From assembly GCA_964035775.1 (NCBI GenBank), contig OZ038315.1, positions 6,464,152 through 6,528,151 on the forward strand: a stretch of 64,000 nt of DNA, given 5' to 3'. Below the pieces are notes generated by a model. The model searched no databases. It was not told the DNA's origin and saw only the letters and a program-made list of their open reading frames with translations. Of the stretch, positions 45,167-57,334 are shown in pieces; the stretch's first letter is position 1, and every line of letters starts with the position of its first letter. Both the position numbers and the translations under genes were made by a program. Source of the stretch: Osedax frankpressi. Taxonomy: Eukaryota > Annelida > Polychaeta > Sabellida > Siboglinidae.

Positions 45167-46425
45167 AACTCTAATGTGAGGACTGACTGACAACTCTAAT
45201 GTGAGGACTGACTGACTGACAACTCTAATGTGAGGACTGACTGACAACTCTAATGTGAGGACTGACTGACTGACAACTCTAATGTGAGGACTGACTGACA
45301 ACTCTAATGTGAGGACTGACTGACAACTCTAATGTGAGGACTGACTGACAACTCTAATGTGAGGACTGACTGACTGACAACTCTAATGTGAGGACTGACT
45401 GACTGACAACTCTAATGTGAGGACTGACTGACTGACAACTCTAATGTGATGACTGACTGACTGACAACTCTAATGTGAGGACTGACTGACTGACAACTCT
45501 AATGTGAGGACTGACTGACTGACAACTCTAATGTGAGGACTGACTGACAACTCTAATGTGAGGACTGACTGACAACTCTAATGTGAGGACTGACTGACAA
45601 CTCTAATGTGAGGACTGACTGACTGACAACTCTAATGTGAGGACTGACTGACTGACAACTCTAATGTGAGGACTGACTGACAACTCTAATGTGAGGACTG
45701 ACTGACAACTCTAATGTGAGGACTGACTGACTGACAACTCTAATGTGAGGACTGACTGACAACTCTAATGTGAGGACTGACTGACAACTCTAATGTGAGG
45801 ACTGACTGACAACTCTAATGTGAGGACTGACTGACAACTCTAATGTGAGGACTAACTGACAACTCTAATGTGAGGACTGACTGACAACTCTAATGTGAGG
45901 ACTGACTGACAACTCTAATGTGATGACTGACTGACTGACAACTCTAATGTGAGGACTGACTGACAACTCTAATGTGAGGACTGACTGACAACTCTAATGT
46001 GAGGACTGACTGACTGACAACTCTAATGTGAGGACTGAGTGACAACTCTAATGTGAGGACTGACTGACAACTCTAATGTGAGGACTGACTGACTGACAAC
46101 TCTAATTTGAGGACTGACTGACAACTCTAATGTGAGGACTGACTGACTGACAACTCTAATGTGATGACTGACTGACTGACAACTCTAATGTGAGGACTGA
46201 CTGACTGACAACTCTAATGTGAGGACTGACTGACTGACAACTCTAATGTGAGGACTGACTGACAACTCTAATGTGAGGACTGACTGACAACTCTAATGTG
46301 AGGACTGACTGACTGACAACTCTAATGTGAGGACTGACTGACTGACAACTCTAATGTGAGGACTGACTGACAACTCTAATGTGAGGACTGACTGACAACT
46401 CTAATGTGAGGACTTACTGACTGAC
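45166..46425 (+). repeat. 1.26-kb higher-order block, copy 2
   Basis: Tandem copy of 43,932-45,166 with one additional S unit near 45,573. It also carries a GTGATG at 45920 and a GACTTACTG at 46411 that copy 1 lacks. The match ends at 46,425. Confidence 0.9.
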
Positions 46426-46869
46426 AACTCTAATGTGAGGACTGACTGACTGACAACTCTAATGTAAGGACTGACTGACTGACAACTCTAATGTGAGGAC
46501 TGACTGACTGACAACTCTAATGTGAGGACTGACTGACAACTCTAATGTGAGGACTGACTGACAACTCTAATGTGAGGACTGACTGACTGACAACTCTAAT
46601 GTGAGGACTGACTGACTGACAACTCTAATGTGAGGACTGACTGACTGACAACTCTAATGTAAGGACTGACTGACTGACAACTCTAATGTGAGGACTGACT
46701 GACTGACAACTCTAATGTGAGGACTGACTGACTGACAACTCTAATGTGAGGACTGACTGACTGACAACTCTAATGTAAGGACTGACTGACTGACAACTCT
46801 AATGTGAGGACTGACTGACAACTCTAATGTGAGGACTGACTGACTGACAACTCTAATGTGAGGACTGAC

Positions 46870-49800
46870 TGACAGACAACTCTAATGTGAGGACTGACTG
46901 ACTGACAACTCTAATGTGAGGACTGACTGACAACTCTAATGTGAGGACTGACTGACAGACAACTCTAATGTGAGGACTGACTGACTGACAACTCTAATGT
47001 GAGGACTGACTGACAGACAACTCTAATGTGAGGACTGACTGACTGACAACTCTAATGTGAGGACTGACTGACAACTCTAATGTGAGGACTGACTGACTGA
47101 CAACTCTAATGTGAGGACTGACTGACTGACAACTCTAATGTGAGGACTGACTGACTGACAACTCTAATGTGAGGACTGACTGACTGACAACTCTAATGTA
47201 AGGACTGACTGACTGACAACTCTAATGTGAGGACTGACTGACAACTCTAATGTGAGGACTGACTGACTGACAACTCTAATGTGAGGACTGACTGACAGAC
47301 AACTCTAATGTGAGGACTGACTGACTGACAACTCTAATGTGAGGACTGACTGACAACTCTAATGTGAGGACTGACTGACTGACAACTCTAATGTGAGGAC
47401 TGACTGACTGACAACTCTAATGTGAGGACTGACTGACAACTCTAATATGAGGACTGACTGACTGACAACTCTAATGTGAGGACTGACTGACAACTCTAAT
47501 GTGAGGACTGACTGACAACTCTAATGTGAGGACTGACTGACAACTCTAATGTGAGGACTGACTGACAACTCTAATGTGAGGACTGACTGACTGACAACTC
47601 TAATGTGAGGACTGACTGACAGACAACTCTAATGTGAGGACTGACTGACTGACAACTCTAATGTGAGGACTGACTGACAACTCTAATGTGAGGACTGACT
47701 GACTGACAACTCTAATGTGAGGACTGACTGACAACTCTAATGTGAGGACTGATTGACTGACAACTCTAATGTGAAGACTGACAGACTGACAACTCTAATG
47801 TGAGGACTGACTGACTGACAACTCTAATGTGAGGACTGACTGACAACTCTAATGTGAGGACTGACTGACTGACAACTCTAATGTGAGGACTGACTGACAA
47901 CTCTAATGTGAGGACTGACTGACAACTCTAATGTGAGGACTGACTGACAACTCTAATGTGAGGACTGACTGACAACTCTAATGTGAGGACTGACTGACAA
48001 CTCTAATGTGAGGACTGACTGACAACTCTAATGTGAGGACTGACTGACTGACAACTCTAATGTGAGGACTGACTGACAACTCTAATGTGAGGACTGACTG
48101 ACTGACAACTCTAATGTAAGGACTGACTGACTGACAACTCTAATGTGAGGACTGACTGACAACTCTAATGTGAGGACTGACTGACTGACAACTCTAATGT
48201 GAGGACTGACTGACAACTCTAATGTAAGGACTGACTGACTGACAACTCTAATGTGAGGACTGACTGACAACTCTAATGTGAGGACTGACTGACTGACAAC
48301 TCTAATGTGAGGACTGACTGACAACTCTAATGTGAGGACTGACTGACAACTCTAATGTGAGGACTGACTGACTGACAACTCTAATGTGAGGACTGACTGA
48401 CAACTCTAATGTGAGGACTGACTGACAACTCTAATGTGAGGACTGACTGACAACTCTAATGTGAGGACTGACTGACTGACAACTCTAATGTAAGGACTGA
48501 CTGACTGACAACTCTAATGTGAGGACTGACTGACAACTCTAATGTGAGGACTGACTGACAACTCTAATGTGAGGACTGACTGACAACTCTAATGTGAGGA
48601 CTGACTGACAACTCTAATGTGAGGACTGACTGACAACTCTAATGTGAGGACTGACTGACAACTCTAATGTGAGGACTGACTGACAACTCTAATGTGAGGA
48701 CTGACTGACTGACAACTCTAATGTGAGGACTGACTGACTGACAACTCTAATGTGAGGACTGACTGACTGACAACTCTAATGTGAGGACTGACTGACTGAC
48801 AACTCTAATGTGAGGACTGACTGACTGACAACTCTAATGTGAGGACTGACTGACTGACAACTCTAATGTGAGGACTGACTGACAACTCTAATGTAAGGAC
48901 TGACTGACTGACAACTCTAATGTGAGGACTGACTGACAACTCTAATGTGAGGACTGACTGACAACTCTAATGTGAGGACTGACTGATAACTCTAATGTGA
49001 GGACTGACTGACAACTCTAATGTGAGGACTGACTGACTGACAACTCTAATGTGAGGACTGACTGACAACTCTAATGTGAGGACTGACTGACTGACAACTC
49101 TAATGTGAGGACTGACTGACAACTCTAATGTGAGGACTGACTGACAACTCTAATGTGAGGACTGACTGACAACTCTAATGTGAGGACTGACTGACTGACA
49201 ACTCTAATGTGAGGACTGACTGACAACTCTAATGTGAGGACTGACTGACAACTCTAATGTGAGGACTGACTGACAACTCTAATGTGAGGACTGACTGACT
49301 GACAACTCTAATGTGAGGACTGACTGACTGACAACTCTAATGTGAGGACTGACTGACAACTCTAATGTGAGGACTGACTGACTGACAACTCTAATGTGAG
49401 GACTGACTGACTGACAACTCTAATATGAGGACTGACTGACTGACAACTCTAATGTGAGGACTGACTGACTGACAACTCTAATGTGAGGACTGACTGACTG
49501 ACAACTCTAATGTGAGGACTGACTGACTGACAACTCTAATGTGAGGACTGACTGACAACTCTAATGTGAGGACTGACTGACTGACAACTCTAATGTGAGG
49601 ACTGACTGACAGACAACTCTAATGTGAGGACTGACTGACTGACAACTCTAATGTGAGGACTGACTGACTGACAACTCTAATGTGAGGACTGACTGACAAC
49701 TCTAATGTGAGGACTGACTGACTGACAACTCTAATGTGAGGACTGATTGACTGACAACTCTAATGTGAAGACTGACAGACTGACAACTCTAATGTGAGGA

Positions 49801-50040
49801 CTGACTGACTGACAACTCTAATGTGAGGACTGACTGACAACTCTAATGTGAGGACTGACTGACTGACAACTCTAATGTGAGGACTGTCTGACAACTCTAA
49901 TGTGAGGACTGACTGACTGACAACTCTAATGTGAGGACTGACTGACTGACAACTCTAATGTGAGGACTGACTGACAACTCTAATGTGAGGACTGACTGAC
50001 TGACAACTCTAATGTGAAGACTGACAGACTGACAACTCTA
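46870..50040 (+). repeat. Patch rich in a CTGACAGAC linker variant
   Basis: An L-type linker reading CTGACTGACAGAC instead of three CTGA occurs at about 46,873, 46,954, 47,012, 47,294, 47,620 and 49,611. A related GTGAAGACTGACAGAC form is at 47,771, 49,765 and 50,014. I did not notice these forms elsewhere in the window. The spacing is irregular, so the variant has spread locally without forming a clean higher-order period; only about 160 bp is shared around 47,761 and 49,755. Confidence 0.7.
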
Positions 50041-51678
50041 ATGTGAGGACTGACTGACTGACAACTCTAATGTGAGGACTGACTGACAACTCTAATGTGA
50101 GGACTGACTGACTGACAACTCTAATGTGAGGACTGACTGACTGACAACTCTAATGTGAGGACTGACTGACTGACAACTCTAATGTGAGGACTGACTGACA
50201 ACTCTAATGTGAGGACTGACTGACAACTCTAATGTGAGGACTGACTGACAACTCTAATGTGAGGACTGACTGACTGACAACTCTAATGTGAGGACTGACT
50301 GACTGACAACTCTAATGTGAGGACTGACTGACTGACAACTCTAATGTGAGGACTGACTGACAACTCTAATGTGAGGACTGACTGACAACTCTAATGTGAG
50401 GACTGACTGACTGATAACTCTAATGTGAGGACTGACTGACAACTCTAATGTAAGGACTGACTGACTGACAACTCTAATGTGAGGACTGACTGACAACTAT
50501 AATGTGAGGACTGACTGACTGACAACTCTAATGTGAGGACTGACTGACAACTCTAATGTGAGGACTGACTGACAACTCTAATGTGAGGACTGACTGACAA
50601 CTCTAATGTGAGGACTGACTGACTGACAACTCTAATGTGAGGACTGACTGACAACTCTAATGTGAGGACTGACTGACTGACAACTCTAATGTGAGGACTG
50701 ACTGACAACTCTAATGTGAGGACTGACTGACTGACAACTCTAATGTGAGGACTGACTGACAACTCTAATGTGAGGACTGACTGACTGACAACTCTAATGT
50801 AAGGACTGACTGACTGACAACTCTAATGTGAGGACTGACTGACTGACAACTCTAATGTGAGGACTGACTGACTGACAACTCTAATGTGAGGACTGACTGA
50901 CAACTCTAATGTGAGGACTGACTGACAACTCTAATGTGAGGACTGACTGACAACTCTAATGTGAGGACTGACTGACAACTCTAATGTGAGGACTGACTGA
51001 TAACTCTAATGTGAGGACTGACTGACAACTCTAATGTGAGGACTGACTGACAACTCTAATGTGAAGACTGACTGACAACTCTAATGTGAGGACTGACTGA
51101 CAACTCTAATGTGAGGACTGACTGACAACTCTAATGTGAGGACTGACTGACTGACAACTCTAATGTGAGGACTGACTGACTGACAACTCTAATGTGAGGA
51201 CTGACTGACAACTCTAATGTAAGGACTGACTGACTGACAACTCTAATGTGAGGACTGACTGACAACTCTAATGTGAGTACTGACTGACAACTCTAATGTG
51301 AGGACTGACTGACAACTCTAATGTGAGGATTGACTGACGACTCTAATGTGAGGACTGACTGACTGACAACTCTAATGTGAGGACTGACTGACAACTCTAA
51401 TGTGAGGACTGACTGACAACTCTAATGTGAGGACTGACTGACAACTCTAATGTGAGGACTGACTGACAACTCTAATGTGAGGACTGACTGACAACTCTAA
51501 TGTGAGGACTGACTGACTGACAACTCTAATGTGAGGACTGACTGACAACTCTAATGTGAGGAATGACTGACAACTCTAATGTGAGGACTGACTGACTGAC
51601 AACTCTAATGTGAGGACTGACTGACAACTCTAATGTGAGGACTGACTGACTGACAACTCTAATGTGAGGACTGACTGA

Positions 51679-52655
51679 CAACTCTAATGTGAGGACTGAC
51701 TGACTGACAACTCTAATGTGAGGACTGACTGACAACTCTAATGTGAAGACTGACTGACAACTCTAATGTGAGGACTGACTGACTGACAACTCTAATGTGA
51801 GGACTGACTGACTGACAACTCTAATGTGAGGACTGACTGACAACTCTAATGTGAGGACTGACTGACTGACAACTCTAATGTGAGGACTGACTGACTGACA
51901 ACTCTAATGTGAGGACTGACTGACTGACAACTCTAATGTGAGGACTGACTGACAACTCTAATGTGAGGACTGACTGATAACTCTAATGTGAGGACTGACT
52001 GACTGACAACTCTAATGTGAGGACTGACTGACAACTCTAATGTGAGGACTGACTGACAACTCTAATGTGAGGACTGACTGACTGACAACTCTAATGTGAG
52101 GACTGACTGACTGACAACTCTAATGTGAGGACTGACTGACAACTCTAATGTGAGGACTGACTGACTGACAACTCTAATGTGAGGACTGACTGACTGACAA
52201 CTCTAATGTGAGGACTGACTGACAACTCTAATGTGAAGACTGACTGACAACTCTAATGTGAGGACTGACTGACTGACAACTCTAATGTGAGGACTGACTG
52301 ACTGACAACTCTAATGTGAGGACTGACTGACAACTCTAATGTGAGGACTGACTGACTGACAACTCTAATGTGAGGACTGACTGACTGACAACTCTAATGT
52401 GAGGACTGACTGACTGACAACTCTAATGTGAGGACTGACTGACAACTCTAATGTGAGGACTGACTGATAACTCTAATGTGAGGACTGACTGACTGACAAC
52501 TCTAATGTGAGGACTGACTGACAACTCTAATGTGAGGACTGACTGACAACTCTAATGTGAGGACTGACTGACTGACAACTCTAATGTGAGGACTGACTGA
52601 CTGACAACTCTAATGTGAGGACTGACTGACAACTCTAATGTGAGGACTGACTGAC
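51679..52655 (+). repeat. 490-bp tandem pair
   Basis: 51,679-52,169 and 52,169-52,655 have the same unit order, with GTGAAGA (51743/52233) and TAACTCT (51976/52466) both at +490. I saw no base difference between the copies, suggesting this is among the youngest duplications in the window. Confidence 0.88.
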
Positions 52656-52729
52656 AACTCTAATGTGAGGACTGACTGACAACTCTAATGTGAGGACTGA
52701 CTGACAACTCTAATGTGAGGACTGACTGA

Positions 52730-54071
52730 CAACTCTAATGTGAGGACTGACTGACAACTCTAATGTGAGGACTGACTGACTGACAACTCTAATGTGAGGA
52801 CTGACTGACTGACAACTCTAATGTGAGGACTGACTGACAACTCTAATATGAGGACTGACTGACTGACAACTCTAATGTGAGGACTGACTGACTGACAACT
52901 CTAATGTGAGGACTGACTGACAACTCTAATGTGAGGACTGACTGACTGACAACTCTAATGTGAGGACTGACTGACAACTCTAATGTGAGGACTGACTGAC
53001 TGACAACTCTAATGTGAGGACTGACTGACTGACAACTCTAATGTGAGGACTGACTGACTGACAACTCTAATGTGAGGACTGACTGACAACTCTAATGTGA
53101 GGACTGACTGACAACTCTAATGTGATGACTGACTGACTGACAACTCTAATGTGAGGACTGACTGACTGACAACTCTAATGTGAAGACTGACTGACAACTC
53201 TAATGTGAGGACTGACTGACAACTCTAATGTGAGGACTGACTGACTGACAACTCTAATGTGAGGACTGGCTGACTGACAACTCTAATGTGAGGACTGACT
53301 GAGAACTCTAATGTGAGGACTGACTGACAACTCTAATGTGAGGACTGACTGACTGACAACTCTAATGTGAGGACTGACTGACAACTCTAATGTGAGGACT
53401 GACTGACAACTCTAATGTGAGAACTGACTGACTGACAACTCTAATGTGAGGACTGACTGACTGACAACTCTAATGTGAGGACTGACTGACTGACAACTCT
53501 AATGTGAAGACTGACTGACTGACAACTCTAATATGAGGACTGACTGACTGACAACTCTAATGTGAGGACTGACTGACTGACAACTCTAATGTGAGGACTG
53601 ACTGACTGACAACTCTAATGTGAGGACTGACTGACAACTCTAATGTGAGAACTGACTGACTGACAACTCTAATGTGAGGACTGACTGACTGACAACTCTA
53701 ATGTGAGGACTGACTGACTGACAACTCTAATGTGAGGACTGACTGACAACTCTAATGTGAGGACTGACTGACTGACAACTCTAATGTGAGGACTGACTGA
53801 CAACTCTAATGTGAGGACTGACTGACTGACAACTCTAATGTGAGGACTGACTGACAACTCTAATGTGAGGACTGACTGACAACTCTAATGTGAGGACTGA
53901 CTGACAACTCTAATGTGAGGACTGACTGACTGACAACTCTAATGTGAGGACTGACTGACTGACAACTCTAATGTGAGGACTGACTGACAACTCTAATGTG
54001 AGGACTGACTGACTGACAACTCTAATGTGAGGACTGACTGACTGACAACTCTAATGTGAGGACTGACTGAC
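52730..54071 (+). repeat. 1.3-kb block, copy 1 of 3
   Basis: Matches 54,561-55,902 at +1831 across about 50 units. Shared markers: AATATG (52845/54676), GTGATG (53122/54953), GTGAAG (53180/55011 and 53504/55335), and a pair of GAGAACTG 228 bp apart (53419 and 53647; 55250 and 55478). An AATATG at 53530 is private to this copy. About 0.5 kb of other units separates it from copy 2. Confidence 0.9.
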
Positions 54072-54560
54072 AACTCTAATGTGAGGACTGACTGACAACT
54101 CTAATGTGAGGACTGACTGACAACTCTAATGTGAGGACTGACTGACTGACAACTCTAATGTGAGGACTGACTGACAACTCTAATGTGAGGACTGACTGAC
54201 AACTCTAATGTGAGGACTGACTGACTGACAACTCTAATGTGAGGACTGACTGACTGACAACTCTAATGTAAGGACTGACTGACTGACAACTCTAATGTGA
54301 GGACTGACTGACTGACAACTCTAATGTGAGGACTGACTGACTGACAACTCTAATGTGAGGACTGACTGACAACTCTAATGTGAGGACTGACTGACTGACA
54401 ACTCTAATGTGAGGACTGACTGACAACTCTAATGTGAGGACTGACTGACTGACAACTCTAATGTGAGGACTGACTGACAACTCTAATGTGAGGACTGACT
54501 GACTGACAACTCTAATGTGAGGACTGACTGACAACTCTAATGTGAGGACTGACTGACTGA

Positions 54561-55902
54561 CAACTCTAATGTGAGGACTGACTGACAACTCTAATGTGAG
54601 GACTGACTGACTGACAACTCTAATGTGAGGACTGACTGACTGACAACTCTAATGTGAGGACTGACTGACAACTCTAATATGAGGACTGACTGACTGACAA
54701 CTCTAATGTGAGGACTGACTGACTGACAACTCTAATGTGAGGACTGACTGACAACTCTAATGTGAGGACTGACTGACTGACAACTCTAATGTGAGGACTG
54801 ACTGACAACTCTAATGTGAGGACTGACTGACTGACAACTCTAATGTGAGGACTGACTGACTGACAACTCTAATGTGAGGACTGACTGACTGACAACTCTA
54901 ATGTGAGGACTGACTGACAACTCTAATGTGAGGACTGACTGACAACTCTAATGTGATGACTGACTGACTGACAACTCTAATGTGAGGACTGACTGACTGA
55001 CAACTCTAATGTGAAGACTGACTGACAACTCTAATGTGAGGACTGACTGACAACTCTAATGTGAGGACTGACTGACTGACAACTCTAATGTGAGGACTGA
55101 CTGACTGACAACTCTAATGTGAGGACTGACTGACAACTCTAATGTGAGGACTGACTGACAACTCTAATGTGAGGACTGACTGACTGACAACTCTAATGTG
55201 AGGACTGACTGACAACTCTAATGTGAGGACTGACTGACAACTCTAATGTGAGAACTGACTGACTGACAACTCTAATGTGAGGACTGACTGACTGACAACT
55301 CTAATGTGAGGACTGACTGACTGACAACTCTAATGTGAAGACTGACTGACTGACAACTCTAATGTGAGGACTGACTGACTGACAACTCTAATGTGAGGAC
55401 TGACTGACTGACAACTCTAATGTGAGGACTGACTGACTGACAACTCTAATGTGAGGACTGACTGACAACTCTAATGTGAGAACTGACTGACTGACAACTC
55501 TAATGTGAGGACTGACTGACTGACAACTCTAATGTGAGGACTGACTGACTGACAACTCTAATGTGAGGACTGACTGACAACTCTAATGTGAGGACTGACT
55601 GACTGACAACTCTAATGTGAGGACTGACTGACAACTCTAATGTGAGGACTGACTGACTGACAACTCTAATGTGAGGACTGACTGACAACTCTAATGTGAG
55701 GACTGACTGACAACTCTAATGTGAGGACTGACTGACAACTCTAATGTGAGGACTGACTGACTGACAACTCTAATGTGAGGACTGACTGACTGACAACTCT
55801 AATGTGAGGACTGACTGACAACTCTAATGTGAGGACTGACTGACTGACAACTCTAATGTGAGGACTGACTGACTGACAACTCTAATGTGAGGACTGACTG
55901 AC
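54561..55902 (+). repeat. 1.3-kb block, copy 2 of 3
   Basis: See copy 1 for the shared markers. It also matches copy 3 at +1432 from 54,835 onward. All three copies stop matching at the same homologous point (54,071; 55,902; 57,334). Confidence 0.9.
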
Positions 55903-56396
55903 AACTCTAATGTGAGGACTGACTGACTGACAACTCTAATGTGAGGACTGACTGACAACTCTAATGTGAGGACTGACTGACTGACAACTCTAATGTGAGG
56001 ACTGACTGACAACTCTAATGTGAGGACTGACTGACTGACAACTCTAATGTGAGGACTGACTGACTGACTGACAACTCTAATATGAGGACTGACTGACAAC
56101 TCTAATGTGAGGACTGACTGACTGACTGACAACTCTAATGTGAGGACTGACTGACAACTCTAATGTGAGGACTAACTGACTGACAACTCTAATGTGAGGA
56201 CTGACTGACTGACAACTCTAATGTGAGGACTGACTGACTGACAACTCTAATGTGAGGACTGACTGACAACTCTAATGTGAGGACTGACTGACTGACAACT
56301 CTAATGTGAGGACTGACTGACTGACAACTCTAATGTGAGGACTGACTGACAACTCTAATGTGAGGACTGACTGACAACTCTAATGTGATGACTGAC
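55711..56396 (+). repeat. 0.69-kb segment with type A cassette, partner of 37.3 kb
   Basis: Partner of 37,280-37,965 at +18,431. The XL-S(AATATG)-XL-S-L(ACTAACTG) cassette is at 56,039. It overlaps the right end of copy 2 and the left end of copy 3 of the 1.3-kb block, and sits exactly where those copies are joined. Confidence 0.88.
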
Positions 56397-57334
56397 TGAC
56401 TGACAACTCTAATGTGAGGACTGACTGACTGACAACTCTAATGTGAAGACTGACTGACAACTCTAATGTGAGGACTGACTGACAACTCTAATGTGAGGAC
56501 TGACTGACTGACAACTCTAATGTGAGGACTGACTGACTGACAACTCTAATGTGAGGACTGACTGACAACTCTAATGTGAGGACTGACTGACAACTCTAAT
56601 GTGAGGACTGACTGACTGACAACTCTAATGTGAGGACTGACTGACAACTCTAATGTGAGGACTGACTGACAACTCTAATGTGAGAACTGACTGACTGACA
56701 ACTCTAATGTGAGGACTGACTGACTGACAACTCTAATGTGAGGACTGACTGACTGACAACTCTAATGTGAAGACTGACTGACTGACAACTCTAATGTGAG
56801 GACTGACTGACTGACAACTCTAATGTGAGGACTGACTGACTGACAACTCTAATGTGAGGACTGACTGACTGACAACTCTAATGTGAGGACTGACTGACAA
56901 CTCTAATGTGAGAACTGACTGACTGACAACTCTAATGTGAGGACTGACTGACTGACAACTCTAATGTGAGGACTGACTGACTGACAACTCTAATGTGAGG
57001 ACTGACTGACAACTCTAATGTGAGGACTGACTGACTGACAACTCTAATGTGAGGACTGACTGACAACTCTAATGTGAGGACTGACTGACTGACAACTCTA
57101 ATGTGAGGACTGACTGACAACTCTAATGTGAGGACTGACTGACAACTCTAATGTGAGGACTGACTGACAACTCTAATGTGAGGACTGACTGACTGACAAC
57201 TCTAATGTGAGGACTGACTGACTGACAACTCTAATGTGAGGACTGACTGACAACTCTAATGTGAGGACTGACTGACTGACAACTCTAATGTGAGGACTGA
57301 CTGACTGACAACTCTAATGTGAGGACTGACTGAC
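56267..57334 (+). repeat. 1.3-kb block, copy 3 of 3 (left-truncated)
   Basis: Matches 54,835-55,902 at +1432: GTGATG at 56385, GTGAAG at 56443 and 56767, GAGAACTG at 56682 and 56910 (again 228 bp apart). It lacks the first 0.27 kb of the block, including the AATATG unit. Confidence 0.88.
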
